Below, one piece after another: positions 9,291 through 20,867 of a stretch of DNA of 64,000 bases; position 1 is the first letter of the stretch, and every line of letters begins with the position of its first letter. The notes below the pieces were generated by a model. It searched no databases. It saw only the letters and a program-made list of their open reading frames with translations, and was not told the DNA's origin. The DNA is from Endozoicomonadaceae bacterium (GTDB taxonomy: Bacteria > Pseudomonadota > Gammaproteobacteria > Pseudomonadales > Endozoicomonadaceae). Location of the stretch: the NCBI GenBank assembly GCA_023146365.1, contig JAGLCE010000026.1, positions 1-64,000 of the forward strand. The letters run 5' to 3'. Made by a program: the position numbers and the translations under genes.

Positions 9291-9331
9291 CAAAAACAAA
9301 AACAAAAACAAAAACAAAAACAAAAACAAAA
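9291..9331. repeat. CAAAAA hexanucleotide tandem repeat upstream of the hybrid kinase
   Basis: Six perfect CAAAAA units plus a partial seventh lie 58-98 bases before the chosen kinase start codon. Read on the minus strand they are TTTTTG repeats, which would encode alternating Leu-Phe or Cys-Phe depending on frame. Short tandem repeats of this kind can change copy number by slippage. Six-base steps would not shift frame but would alter promoter or leader spacing. Confidence 0.8.
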
Positions 9332-9344
9332 CCTGAGCATACAC

Positions 9345-9770
9345 AATGAACTATCACATACCACCGAGGACCGTATGTTCTTTGGCAAGAAGCTAGCCTT
9401 CTCTATCAGAAAAATAACAGCCAGATTGACAATGATCAACCTGCGATTTTTTGCCAAAGGGAATATCGGTTCCTTCGAGCATAGGAAGTACACCATCAAT
9501 GGATGAGTGGTTCAAAGTTGTCCAGTCTTCCTAAAAATCGGTGTAGCCGCCTTTATTGCGGCTCGTCGGATCGATACTCAGGTAATACCGTTTTGATGAA
9601 ATGGAAGTGAGAAATATAGCAAGACGGTCTGGGGAATTACGCTTCAGAATAAGCGATTACGCCATGCAGTCAAACGATGCCTGTTGAACGACACGGTAAA
9701 ACGCTTGAATGTTGAGTATCATTCACCTTTTGAGCCAAAGAAACAAAACCTAAATAACACCCACTCACCG
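9345..9770. other. Gene-free stretch between the hybrid kinase and pfkA
   Basis: No convincing gene is seen. It should hold the kinase promoter and the end of the glycolytic transcript. A minus-strand frame through it (ending in Cys-Phe repeats) matches no family I recognise and overlaps the hexamer tract, so it is treated as non-coding. Confidence 0.5.
9545..9563 (-). terminator. Possible Rho-independent terminator downstream of pfkA
   Basis: A perfect six-base-pair stem, AGCCGC/GCGGCT, with a seven-base loop is followed on the minus strand, after six bases, by a short T-rich run (GATTTTTA). It lies about 210 bases past the pfkA stop, with no other gene between. The T run is short and offset, so this is tentative. 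Confidence 0.4.
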
Positions 9771-10754
9771 CTAAATGGAGACGATGTTCGCGACCTCTAG
9801 TAATGTCTCGTCAATCGCATTGTGTTTGCTGATCGCTTCAGTAAATTGTGTCAGCTCTATCGCATTATTGCGCACGCCCACCATCACGCTACTCTCTCCT
9901 TCACACAGGGTTTTTACGGCTGCAACACCGAGACGGCTTGCCAGCACCCGATCAAAACACGACGGTCGACCACCGCGCTGAATATGCCCCAGCACTGTCA
10001 CTCTAGTCTCGTAATCTGGCAGTCTTTTCTCCAATGCTTTCGCAAGCTCGAAGACAGAACCATTCCAACCACCTTCCGCCACCAAGATAATGCTGGATGT
10101 TTTGCCAGCTCGGCCACTGCTCTCCAGTGATTGGATCAAGTAATCAATGCCCTGATCAGATTCAGGAATCAGGATCTCTTCAGCACCACAACCAATACCG
10201 GTGTTCAGAGCGATAAAACCGGCATCACGCCCCATGACTTCAACAAAGAACAACCTATTATGAGAGGTCGCCGTATCACGGATCTTATCCACCGCGTCAA
10301 CCACCGTATTCAGCGCAGTGTCGTAACCAATGGTGTAATCCGTTCCAAAGATATCGTTATCAATGGTGCTGGGAACACCAACGACGGGAACTCCGAACTC
10401 CTCCTCAAAGATGGCTGCTCCTGCAAAAGAGCCATCACCACCAATCACCACTAAAGCATCCAGATCCGCACTGCGTAAATTTTCAAACGCCCTCTGTCGC
10501 CCGTCTGATGTACGGAAAACCTGAGAACGGGCTGATTTAAGAAAGGTTCCACCTTGGTGGACGATATTCGCCACCGAACGAGCATTCATGAGCTCAATTT
10601 GACTGTTAATCAGCCCCTTGTAACCTTCGTGAATGCCGTATGGTTTGATGCCTTGGTAGACACAGGCCCTGACAACGGCCCGAATAGCGGCATTCATACC
10701 CGGCGCATCACCACCGGATGTCAGTACGCCTAACCGGCAAATCTCTCTGGTCAT
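9771..10754 (-). CDS. pfkA: ATP-dependent 6-phosphofructokinase
   Basis: Cytoplasmic glycolytic enzyme that phosphorylates fructose 6-phosphate to fructose 1,6-bisphosphate. The nucleotide loop LTSGGDAPGMNAAIR is at the N-terminus. GGDGSFAGA carries the glycine typical of ATP-using rather than pyrophosphate-using enzymes. PSTIDNDIFGTDYTIG contains the catalytic aspartate. VEVMGRDAGFIA and LGHIQRGGRPSCFDR complete the substrate site. Its 327 residues compare with 320 for E. coli PfkA. The ATG has AGGGTG about ten bases upstream. It lies 39 bases after pyk on the same strand and is probably co-transcribed with it. Confidence 0.95.
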   Translation of the reverse strand: MTREICRLGVLTSGGDAPGMNAAIRAVVRACVYQGIKPYGIHEGYKGLINSQIELMNARSVANIVHQGGTFLKSARSQVFRTSDGRQRAFENLRSADLDALVVIGGDGSFAGAAIFEEEFGVPVVGVPSTIDNDIFGTDYTIGYDTALNTVVDAVDKIRDTATSHNRLFFVEVMGRDAGFIALNTGIGCGAEEILIPESDQGIDYLIQSLESSGRAGKTSSIILVAEGGWNGSVFELAKALEKRLPDYETRVTVLGHIQRGGRPSCFDRVLASRLGVAAVKTLCEGESSVMVGVRNNAIELTQFTEAISKHNAIDETLLEVANIVSI

Positions 10755-10793
10755 GTTGTAACACCCTGTTGAACGTTCACAGCCAGAAATGAG

Positions 10794-12218
10794 TCATACC
10801 GTAATGATTTTCACAGTGTCGGCTGCACCACTGCTTTTACCTAGAGTCATAATAATTTTGTCGCCTTTTTCAATATACCCCGCCTTGACCAGCTCCTCCA
10901 CGGCAAGGGCTTCCACTTCAGGGCTATCACTGCGAAATGCAAAAGGCAAGCAGTATACACCTCGGTAAAGCGCCAAACGATAACGGGTTTCTTCCAGACG
11001 ACTGAGGGCAAAAATAGGTAGTCCTGAATTGATACGGGACATCCACAGCGCTGTTTTTCCACTGCGGGTCAAGCAGACGATAGCTCGCACCCCGCTCATA
11101 TGATTAGCCGCATACATGGCGGCCATGGCAATAGCTTCGTCACTCTCCTGAAACGTAAACTCCATGCGATGCTGGGAAACCATGACAGATGGCTGTTTTT
11201 CCGCTCCTCGACAGATTCTTTCCATCGCTTCTACCACGCCGTGCGGACACTTGCCTGTGGCGGTTTCTGCAGACAACATAACCGCATCGGTGCCATCCAG
11301 TACGGCATTAGCGACATCAAAGACTTCCGCCCGAGTCGGCAGAGCATTCTGAATCATGGACTCCATCATCTGAGTCGCCGTAATCACTGGACGATTCAGC
11401 AGACGAGCCGTGTGAATCATGTTCTTCTGAACACCCACCAGCTCAGCATCGCCAATCTCAACCCCCAGGTCACCTCGCGCCACCATGACAGCATCAGATG
11501 CCAAGATGACCTCTTCAAGGAGTTCTTGGTCATAAACCACTTCTGCCCGTTCAATTTTGGCTAGGATCGCGGCGTGACCACCCGCCGCAGCCATCAGATT
11601 GCGTGCATCTTCCAGATCCTGACCACACCGAACAAAAGAAACAGCCAGGTAATCTACACCGATATCTGCCGCCACTTGGATATCGTGTTTATCCTTGCTC
11701 GTCAAGGCTGGCGCTGAAAGACCTCCACCCTGAAGATTAATGCCCTTGTTATTGGACAGTACACCACCGTTGATGACGCGACAGTGGATTTTTATACCGT
11801 CAATTTCAATCACTTCAAGGCTGATTCGACCATCATCTAACAACAAAACGCTGCCCTGCTCACAGTCGTTGCAGAGCTTTTTGTAGGCAATACCGACGGT
11901 TTTCTCATCGCCCTGATCCGTTGGCAGATCACCATCCAGAGTAAACGTATCGCCATCTATCAGCGTGATTTGTCCATTGATGAACCGTTCAATCCGGATT
12001 TTCGAACCCTGCAGATCACCGAGAATCGCAACCGTTCGCTCCTGCTTCGCCGCAATCCTCCGAACACGCTCTGCACACAGCCGATGCTCATCCGATTCAC
12101 CATGAGAAAAATTAAGACGTACCACATCAACACCAGCCGTAATCAGCTTTTCCAACGCCTCGTCTGTCTCTGTGGCAGGCCCCAGTGTAGCAACTATTTT
12201 GGTTCGTCTCAGCATCAT
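10794..12218 (-). CDS. pyk: Pyruvate kinase (PykA-like)
   Basis: Last enzyme of glycolysis, converting phosphoenolpyruvate and ADP to pyruvate and ATP. It opens with [15 protein letters not shown] and [11 protein letters not shown], like E. coli Pyk[13 protein letters not shown] and [10 protein letters not shown] form the Mg/substrate site. The C-terminal allosteric domain is present ([14 protein letters not shown]). In the usual DLQGPKIR loop the proline is a serine (DLQGSKIR), a mild departure. Its 474 residues are normal length. Two consecutive ATG codons could start translation and the ribosome site is weak. It lies between gap and pfkA in the glycolytic block. Confidence 0.93.
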   Translation of the reverse strand: MMLRRTKIVATLGPATETDEALEKLITAGVDVVRLNFSHGESDEHRLCAERVRRIAAKQERTVAILGDLQGSKIRIERFINGQITLIDGDTFTLDGDLPTDQGDEKTVGIAYKKLCNDCEQGSVLLLDDGRISLEVIEIDGIKIHCRVINGGVLSNNKGINLQGGGLSAPALTSKDKHDIQVAADIGVDYLAVSFVRCGQDLEDARNLMAAAGGHAAILAKIERAEVVYDQELLEEVILASDAVMVARGDLGVEIGDAELVGVQKNMIHTARLLNRPVITATQMMESMIQNALPTRAEVFDVANAVLDGTDAVMLSAETATGKCPHGVVEAMERICRGAEKQPSVMVSQHRMEFTFQESDEAIAMAAMYAANHMSGVRAIVCLTRSGKTALWMSRINSGLPIFALSRLEETRYRLALYRGVYCLPFAFRSDSPEVEALAVEELVKAGYIEKGDKIIMTLGKSSGAADTVKIITV

Positions 12219-12348
12219 ATTTTCTAACCGGAAATTGTCGAGCGTATTCGAGCAAAACAGGGAGGGACCACAGTCGTCAGGTGCTTTGTCAATAGTCGAT
12301 CCTGCAACAAAAATAAAAACTTTCTATTAATCGTGTATCAGACAATCC

Positions 12349-13353
12349 TTACGCATTGATGAAAGCTTTAGCAGTATCCAGCATACGGCTGGAGAAACCC
12401 CACTCGTTATCATACCAACTCATGACTTTCACCAGACGCCCCTGAACACGAGTCTGAGTGGCATCAAAGTTGGATGAGAACGGGCTGTGGTTAAAGTCGA
12501 TGGAAACCAGTGGTTGGGTATTGACATCCAGCACAATATTCATGGGCGACTGCGCCGCTACCTCGGTAATAATTCCATTGATCTCTTCCACACTGGTGTC
12601 GCGTGCCGCAATAAAATTCAGGTCAACCAAGGATACGTTGACGGTCGGAACCCGCACAGCCATACCGGAGAAACGACCCTGCAATTCAGGAACAACCAGC
12701 CCTACCGCTGCAGCTGCACCCGTTTTGGTGGGAATCATGTTCAGTGCAGCGGCACGAGCACGGTACAGATCGGTGTGATAAACATCACTCAGACGCTGAT
12801 CATTGGTATAAGCGTGGATAGTCGTCATCATGCCGCTTTCAATACCAATAGCGTCATTCAGAGGCTTGGCCACTGGTGCCAGACAGTTAGTCGTACAAGA
12901 CGCATTGGAGATAATGGTCATGCTGGCCGTTAAAATATCGTGATTCACGCCATAAACGACGGTTGCATCCACATCCTTAGCGGGTGCAGAAATAATGACT
13001 TTCTTGGCACCTGCATCAATATGCGCCTGACTCTTAGACTTGGAACTGAACATACCAGTACATTCAAACACGACATCTACATCAAGGCTAGCCCAAGGCA
13101 GATCTGCGGGATTCCGTTCAGCGAATATGCGAATTTCATCACCATTCACAGTTAAGGCATCCTCTCGAGCCTCAACAATAGCGTTAAAACGACCGTGAAC
13201 GGTATCGTACTTGGTCAGATGCGCATTGGTCTTGGCATCGCCCAGATCATTGATCGCAACAATGCGAAATTCATCAGTACGGCCTGCTTCGTACAGTGCC
13301 CGCAAAATATTCCGTCCAATACGCCCGTAACCATTAATGGCGATATTGATCAT
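12349..13353 (-). CDS. gap: Glyceraldehyde-3-phosphate dehydrogenase, type I
   Basis: Homotetrameric cytoplasmic enzyme that oxidises glyceraldehyde 3-phosphate to 1,3-bisphosphoglycerate with NAD+. The N-terminal Rossmann motif is [16 protein letters not shown], and the aspartate in VAINDLGD favours NAD. The catalytic cysteine lies in [12 protein letters not shown] and the general-base histidine in [24 protein letters not shown] closes the protein. Length is the usual 334 residues. Some segments resemble erythrose-4-phosphate dehydrogenase (Epd), but the motif [20 protein letters not shown] and the glycolytic neighbours favour GAPDH. The ATG follows AGGAGAG with good spacing. Confidence 0.92.
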   Translation of the reverse strand: MINIAINGYGRIGRNILRALYEAGRTDEFRIVAINDLGDAKTNAHLTKYDTVHGRFNAIVEAREDALTVNGDEIRIFAERNPADLPWASLDVDVVFECTGMFSSKSKSQAHIDAGAKKVIISAPAKDVDATVVYGVNHDILTASMTIISNASCTTNCLAPVAKPLNDAIGIESGMMTTIHAYTNDQRLSDVYHTDLYRARAAALNMIPTKTGAAAAVGLVVPELQGRFSGMAVRVPTVNVSLVDLNFIAARDTSVEEINGIITEVAAQSPMNIVLDVNTQPLVSIDFNHSPFSSNFDATQTRVQGRLVKVMSWYDNEWGFSSRMLDTAKAFINA

Positions 13354-13849
13354 ACATTACTCTCCTAGTCTTAACATTTATCGCGGCTAATTGTTCCAAC
13401 TCGGTGACGGCGTAACAAACACTTTAAATACATGATCGAAAGCCATCGTCAACCACTCACACTTGCCTGCTAACAAACCTGAACTCGAGGATTTCTGAAA
13501 TAATCACAAACCTGATCAATAAATCATCAGTGAAGACTCAGATGGTATTTAATACTATTTGACCAATTATATGCAGGCGATGATATCATTTTTTACTAGA
13601 AAACAACACCTCAAAAAGCGAACATGAACCACCAAAATCTGACAGTAAACAGAAAAAACAAGCGCCGTACGAGCCCTTAACAAAACAAAGTTTTGAAACC
13701 AAACCAACACCTTTTCCACTTCACAATCAGACAAGTATTATCCGAAACACAATAAAACCTGCAATACTCAGCTCACAATCACCGTAGTGAACCGCGTTTT
13801 GCATTGAATATTCATAAATAAACCTCCAAAGAAACCGGAGGCTTTTCAA
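13354..13849. other. About 500-base gene-free, AT-rich stretch between eno and gap
   Basis: No open frame of note on either strand. It presumably holds the gap promoter and, at its eno-proximal end, the weak hairpin listed separately. I recognise no repeat or operator in it. Confidence 0.5.
13823..13841 (-). terminator. Possible Rho-independent terminator of eno
   Basis: A five-base-pair CCTCC/GGAGG stem with a nine-base loop lies about ten bases past the eno stop and is followed on the minus strand by TTTATTTA. The position is right, but the stem is short and the T run is interrupted. Confidence 0.45.
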
Positions 13850-15906
<2,057 letters not shown>

Positions 15907-16806
15907 ATGAAGTGTAGTAACGTAGTTTTCCTAGCGATGATCAGCAGCCTGGTTGCCCTGTGCGCCAAAGCCGGCAGTTATTCGACACCCATGGATGATA
16001 CCATCTGGCAATTTGATGGGTCGATTTTCGCTTGCTCTATAGCCCAACCCATTCCTCGTTTTGGCTCCGCCACCTTTATCTATGAAGCGGGTCTGCCCTT
16101 GATGTTAAAAGTCGAATCCCAAGTACTAAAAAAGCACGTCAACACCATCAATATTTATTCAATCCCCGCCCCATGGCACTCTCTCGGTACGAATATCAAA
16201 CATGGCAACGGCCCCATTCAGCATCAGCTTTACCGCTATGACAGCGGCGCCACCGAGCTACTGAACAAAATGAACAATGGCTTCTGGGGGCGACTGGACA
16301 TCCTAGCCGATACCAAGCTACGGCATAGGGTGACACTCTCATCGATCGGCCTTACCGATGTAATCGGTCAGTTCAGCGAATGCCTAAAACACCTGCTTCC
16401 CGTCAATTTTCGCCAAATTCAGCATACGATCATCTATTACAATTCCGGCAAACAGCAATCTCATGAGACCATTAATCGAACACTTCATAACATTACCACT
16501 TACATTCTGGCTGACCCACACATTAATCGTATTGATATTGACGGGCATACCGACGGTATCGGGGAGTCACTGAACAACCTGACCTTATCCATGAAGCGTG
16601 CGGAAGCGATTCGCAAGATACTGATCCAACGCGGAATATCCAGCACCATGATCACCACACGGTATCATGGTGATCGTTACCCAGCCAGATCCAACAATAC
16701 CCATGAAGGGCGAGCCAAGAATCGTCGTGTAGAAATTCGACTTTATAAAGACAATAAACAGAAAATAGACAAAACAACAGCGGTGAAGTCACATATACCA
16801 AAATAA
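15907..16806 (+). CDS. motY: Flagellar motor T-ring protein MotY (lateral type)
   Basis: Periplasmic protein that, in Vibrio and related bacteria, forms the T ring around the basal body and helps the stator bind peptidoglycan. It begins with a signal peptide (MKCSNVVFLAMISSLVALCAKA). The N-terminal MotY domain contains the characteristic IWQFDGSIFACSIAQPIPRF followed by YEAGLPLMLK. The C-terminal OmpA-like peptidoglycan-binding domain contains IDGHTDGIGES, LSMKRAEAIRKIL and a final RAKNRRVEIRLY. At 299 residues it matches MotY length. In laf-type loci motY directly precedes the lafK-fliE operon; here a RING-like gene on the other strand has come between them. The start-proximal AAGGAT is unusually close to the ATG. 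Confidence 0.85.
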   Translation: MKCSNVVFLAMISSLVALCAKAGSYSTPMDDTIWQFDGSIFACSIAQPIPRFGSATFIYEAGLPLMLKVESQVLKKHVNTINIYSIPAPWHSLGTNIKHGNGPIQHQLYRYDSGATELLNKMNNGFWGRLDILADTKLRHRVTLSSIGLTDVIGQFSECLKHLLPVNFRQIQHTIIYYNSGKQQSHETINRTLHNITTYILADPHINRIDIDGHTDGIGESLNNLTLSMKRAEAIRKILIQRGISSTMITTRYHGDRYPARSNNTHEGRAKNRRVEIRLYKDNKQKIDKTTAVKSHIPK

Positions 16807-16895
16807 TCCACGTGATCGATAGATTAAGACGATACGACCTCATTCCAGCCAGCGCCGATTGCATGGCGCTCGACTCAAAAAATGTCAGGTGGCCA

Positions 16896-18392
16896 TTATT
16901 GCAAATTTCCTAAGGGTTTTAGAGATTCCAAGAAATAGACTCGCATTACAAATTGAATTTTATCGCGACATAAAGGGCACTCATCACTCTCTTTAAGAGC
17001 ATGATCCTCACAATGAATCAACCGATTCTGCGCTCCACCTACACACACCCCTTTTTTATGAGCATACATCACATTAGCTACATTAACTTTTTTCCTATTT
17101 TCCTTAGAACAGACTATACATTTTATTTTCTCTTCACTTCCTTCGTTCTCCTTTTTTGTTTCTTCAGTAATTCTTTCAAATTCTGTTGTTTCTGATTGAT
17201 ATGCGTCGCTTCTTTCGGCTGAATTTTCTGGCGTTTCCTGTATATAACGTTCTGTATCAAGAACAGTTTGACATGCCTCTTTATTCTTTTTTTCCTCTCT
17301 TTCGGCTAAAGCATTTGTCAATTCATTCTTCCAGAATTCCGAACAGCTGACAGCAAGAGTAGCGCGATATTCCTTCTCACTATTTCTGCTGGAAAATATT
17401 CTTGATTCTTGCTCTTCATCAAATACTCTACGACTTTCATCAAGAATAAATTGGGGTATACTGTCGTCATTACAGACGCCACTTCCTCCATAAGAATGAT
17501 GATTATTTTGTATAGAACCAGCAAAACTCATTAATAAATTATTAAATTCTTCTAAGTTAGCACCATTCTCAATCAGCGTATAATAGCGAAATCTTAAAAA
17601 AGGTGTACTTGTTTCTACAGCACCCGCATTAACGCAAGCAATTCTTTTTTCTAAGGTCCGTATTCTCTGGCCATTTAGTCTGAACTTTTGAGCCCTATTC
17701 AATATAGCTTCTAAGTGCTCAAGACGCATCGGTTGATAATCAAGAAGGTTATATATTGCCTCAAAATTACCAAAGTATATTTCATCATGAATCATCTTTT
17801 CTGATTTATTGCATATATTTGCTATGAGATCCAGTGCCCATTGAGGCAAAGTTTGTCTTGGTTGCGGCAAGATACTTGCTGCATCAATTATGACAGGCTC
17901 ATGGCTATCCATCCTAGCAGCACAAGCACTACTTTGGTCTGGATTAGCCTCTGACAAAGTCTGAGTTAGGCTGCCTCCCTGACCATAAAAAGCTTGCAAT
18001 TCACTTTCTTCAGCACGTCTGTCTGCAGATTGGATGGTACTCACTAAAGGAGGCTGAGTGGCAACTGAACGAACATCTCTTTCAGCATTAATATCGGTAT
18101 ACTGACGGTCCCCCTGCGGGAAAAGAGAGAGGATCTCGCTTTCTTGCTCTAATCCTCTTTCCGTTAACATAGCAATCCTATATGTAATCCGAAATAACTC
18201 TCGAGGACCCCATTGGATGCCTGACCTATTTTTAATTGCCTGAAGCTGACTCACTTTCATACATTTTGTTCGCAACAACGTTGCGAGTTCCGCTTTTGAA
18301 GCAACAGAAATCTGCGATACCCATGATTGATCAGGAAAATGACCGGCCGTCGACTGACCATAAACAGCATTATTGGATTGATTTGGTAACAT
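16896..18392 (-). CDS. Hypothetical protein with C-terminal RING-like zinc-binding module
   Basis: A 498-residue protein not recognised over most of its length. Residues about 420-480 hold CIVC (425/428), possible ligands H445 and C450, HCEDH (460-464) and CPLCR (472-475). The spacing and the final CPLCR resemble eukaryotic RING fingers of E3 ubiquitin ligases, but the middle ligands are irregular, so the zinc site is a prediction. The N-terminal and central parts are helical and rich in Glu/Gln/Ser. No signal peptide or membrane segment is visible. Its DNA is more AT-rich than the flanking flagellar genes, and it sits antisense between motY and lafK, which suggests later insertion. AGGATG precedes the ATG. 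A host-targeted effector is a reasonable but unproven reading. Confidence 0.6.
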   Translation of the reverse strand: MLPNQSNNAVYGQSTAGHFPDQSWVSQISVASKAELATLLRTKCMKVSQLQAIKNRSGIQWGPRELFRITYRIAMLTERGLEQESEILSLFPQGDRQYTDINAERDVRSVATQPPLVSTIQSADRRAEESELQAFYGQGGSLTQTLSEANPDQSSACAARMDSHEPVIIDAASILPQPRQTLPQWALDLIANICNKSEKMIHDEIYFGNFEAIYNLLDYQPMRLEHLEAILNRAQKFRLNGQRIRTLEKRIACVNAGAVETSTPFLRFRYYTLIENGANLEEFNNLLMSFAGSIQNNHHSYGGSGVCNDDSIPQFILDESRRVFDEEQESRIFSSRNSEKEYRATLAVSCSEFWKNELTNALAEREEKKNKEACQTVLDTERYIQETPENSAERSDAYQSETTEFERITEETKKENEGSEEKIKCIVCSKENRKKVNVANVMYAHKKGVCVGGAQNRLIHCEDHALKESDECPLCRDKIQFVMRVYFLESLKPLGNLQ

Positions 18393-19120
18393 GTAATTTT
18401 ACATCCTAATTTGTACATTAATTTAACAAGTATTCATAAACCGTTTGGATTACACATCATATAAAAAGTTCAAAAAAAGACTAACATTTTACAATTAATC
18501 AGCCAGACAGTCTGCTCCATCCCTATAGTTAGTTCATCTTTTACATACCGTCATCCGTGAATTCATAACGATATTTTCACCCTGACACTCTTATTTTAAA
18601 GGGATTTCATTTAACATTAGATGATCATACTTTTCATCTCTTGAATACGTTTTGTGAAATTCAAAATCGAACAGTCCAGCACCGAATTATATACGCCCAG
18701 TGCCAGTTTTTATTTTGTTGACCATCAACCAGCAGGGCAACGCTGGGAAAAGTCTACAAAAGGTTAAAAAAGACACAAAATCACAAACGTCGACCTAATT
18801 CGAACCTATTGCGGCCTACCTGACTCAAAGAAAGAGCGAATTCCAATGCAACTAATCATCACCAATAAACCCGAAAAATGCCTTCAATGCCTCAACCCAT
18901 AAGCCCATCAAAAGCTAACAGAACAACTTAGCTATAAAAACCCAATAAGATATAATAAAAAAGTCTATTAAACTTGACGAATTTTACCTCTCTATGCTCT
19001 ATATTTCTATTGTTCATAGTTGGAAACGTTTCATATTTCGTTATCTTATTGAAGCTTTCAAAATTATGAACAACTGGAATGGATACCAATATAAATACTG
19101 AATTTTATATTCAGCGAGTG
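18393..19120. other. About 730-base AT-rich gene-free stretch before the lafK operon
   Basis: No gene is supported. It lies between the divergent RING-like gene and the flagellar regulator and should contain promoters for both. A clear -24/-12 or sigma28 site could not be found by eye, so the regulator is probably transcribed from a sigma70-type promoter; that is a guess. Confidence 0.4.
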
Positions 19121-19160
19121 GCATACGGAAATGACTAGTTGCATACGGAAATGACTAAAT
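19121..19160 (+). promoter_or_regulatory. 20-bp tandem duplication of the translation start; leader mini-ORF overlapping the lafK ATG
   Basis: GCATACGGAAATGACTAGTT is followed directly by GCATACGGAAATGACTAAAT; 18 of the 20 positions agree, the first 17 without interruption. Each copy carries a ribosome-site-like CGGAA and an ATG. Starting at the first ATG (19131) gives MTSCIRK and then TGA. That stop overlaps the second ATG (19151) as ATGA. The arrangement would couple regulator translation to the mini-ORF. Confidence 0.6.
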
Positions 19161-20491
19161 ACAGCGTCCTCATGGTAGGAAAAACAGGGCTTGACTCGCC
19201 TGTCAGTCAACAGCTGGCATCGTTGCCGTTCACACTGGAAAAAGTGAATAATTGCGCTGCTGCTATTGATGTTATTGCACAAAAACCTATAACGCTGATC
19301 ATCGCCAGCGATCATCTTCCCGATGCGTCCACCCTCGAATTTATCCAGCAGGTCGGTCGGCAGAACCCAACTCAACCCTTGATTATTGCCTCACCTGATG
19401 CCTGCATTGAGGATGCAGTTGCTGCCATTCATGCTGGCGCCAGTGACTTTATCGTCGGCAATATCACAATTGATCGATTAACAGCGCTCCTTGAGCGTCA
19501 ACCTCCGATCGATCAGGACGACAATGATCCCATCACTGTGTCATCAGCCAGCCAGTCACTTCTCGCCATGGCCAAACAGGTAGCCAACACCAACACAACA
19601 GTACTAATCACTGGCGATAGCGGTACCGGCAAGGAGATTCTGGCCCGTTATGTTCACCGACACTCTCCGCGTCAGGCACAGGCCTTCATTGCCATCAACT
19701 GCGCCGCAATACCGGAAACTCTGTTGGAATCAGAATTATTCGGCTATGTCAAAGGCGCATTCACAGGCGCCTATACCGGTCGACCCGGTAAGTTTGAACT
19801 AGCCAATGAAGGTACATTATTTCTGGATGAAATTGGTGAAATCGCCGCACCATTGCAAGCCAAGCTGTTACGCGTATTGCAGGAACGGGAGGTAGAACGG
19901 ATCGGTAGTCACCGGACCATCCGTCTCAATATTCGGATTATTGCCGCCACCAATCAAAATTTAGTCCAACGTGTCAACGACGGACACTTCCGTGAAGACC
20001 TGTTTTATCGGTTAAATGTCTTTCCGCTCCACTGCCAACCATTACGAGAACGCCTTGACGATATATTGCCTCTTGCCCGTCACTTCCTGAGATGCACTGA
20101 CCAGAGTCTTCAGTTCAGTCTCGAAGCAGAAACTGCACTGCTCAACCATGACTGGCCAGGCAATGCCAGGGAGCTTGATAACGTGATACAACGAGCATTG
20201 GTGCTCACTACCGGCAATATCATTTTTCCTGAAGCACTGATGTTGCCGCAGATAGCTGTCACTCACGAAAAGACAGACTTTCCCCTGCATTCAAACAAGC
20301 TACATAAGCGCAACCGGATACTGGAGCAAGAACACATTATCAACACATTACGACGACACCAAGGAAATCGCACACGAACAGCGAAAACGCTGGACATTAC
20401 TACCCGAACACTACGTAACAAACTGGCTGATATTCGCCGCCAAGGACTAGATATTGACGCACTGATTGCTGAACCGCAAACCACAGAATAA
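19151..20491 (+). CDS. lafK: LafK-like sigma54-dependent flagellar transcriptional activator
   Basis: AAA+ enhancer-binding protein expected to switch on sigma54 promoters of the early flagellar genes. Residues 1-115 form a receiver-like domain, but the acceptor region reads [12 protein letters not shown] rather than a clean LLD, so it may not be phosphorylated, as in FleQ/FlrA/LafK regulators. The central AAA+ domain has Walker A GDSGTGKE, the sigma54-contact loop GAFTGA and Walker B LFLDEIGE. The C-terminus has a Fis-type helix-turn-helix ([21 protein letters not shown]). The total is about 446 residues. It is followed 17 bases later by fliE, the position lafK holds in lateral flagellar loci. 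The ATG at 19151 is chosen over an in-frame TTG because of the duplicated start region. Confidence 0.85.
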   Translation: MTKYSVLMVGKTGLDSPVSQQLASLPFTLEKVNNCAAAIDVIAQKPITLIIASDHLPDASTLEFIQQVGRQNPTQPLIIASPDACIEDAVAAIHAGASDFIVGNITIDRLTALLERQPPIDQDDNDPITVSSASQSLLAMAKQVANTNTTVLITGDSGTGKEILARYVHRHSPRQAQAFIAINCAAIPETLLESELFGYVKGAFTGAYTGRPGKFELANEGTLFLDEIGEIAAPLQAKLLRVLQEREVERIGSHRTIRLNIRIIAATNQNLVQRVNDGHFREDLFYRLNVFPLHCQPLRERLDDILPLARHFLRCTDQSLQFSLEAETALLNHDWPGNARELDNVIQRALVLTTGNIIFPEALMLPQIAVTHEKTDFPLHSNKLHKRNRILEQEHIINTLRRHQGNRTRTAKTLDITTRTLRNKLADIRRQGLDIDALIAEPQTTE

Positions 20492-20514
20492 CCCAGACAA
20501 GAAGGAGAATGAAG

Positions 20515-20844
20515 ATGATCAAACCCATTGGCGATGAACAAACTCTATTCACACTAGGAAAACCGATTAATCTCGGCCCGAATAGCTCCATTGACTTGAA
20601 TCGTTTTGGTCACAGCGATGAGCAGGCTTCGTTCAGCTCCCTACTCAAGCAGGCGCTCGACAACGTCAATGGCATGCAGCAACACGCCAACTCCCGGATG
20701 CAAGCCATTGAAACCGGCGCCAGTACCGATCTGGTAGGGGCAATGATAGCTAGCCAAAAGGCGACCCTGTCGTTCCAGGCGCTGATGCAGGTTCGAAATA
20801 AGGTGATTACTGCCTACGAAGAAGTCATGCGGATGCAAATCTAA
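20515..20844 (+). CDS. fliE: Flagellar hook-basal body complex protein FliE
   Basis: Small rod protein that joins the MS ring to the proximal rod. About 109 residues. The C-terminal half ASQKATLSFQALMQVRNKVI and TAYEEVMRMQI is the classical FliE signature. An ATG six bases earlier is possible, but AAGGAG is correctly spaced (seven bases) only for the ATG at 20515. It is the first structural gene after the lafK-like activator and leads into fliF. Confidence 0.93.
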   Translation: MIKPIGDEQTLFTLGKPINLGPNSSIDLNRFGHSDEQASFSSLLKQALDNVNGMQQHANSRMQAIETGASTDLVGAMIASQKATLSFQALMQVRNKVITAYEEVMRMQI

Positions 20845-20867
20845 CAGAAAACTCTGGATAAGACATC

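Noticed and set aside
9234..9344. Longer N-terminus for the hybrid kinase including an LFLFLF run
   Set aside because: The run is the translation of the CAAAAA tract. The ATG at 9233 gives a normal cytoplasmic N-terminus before TM1.
9236..9499. Minus-strand frame ending in Cys-Phe repeats, overlapping the hexamer tract
   Set aside because: The repeat forces an open frame artificially; no homology, and it overlaps the kinase leader in another frame.
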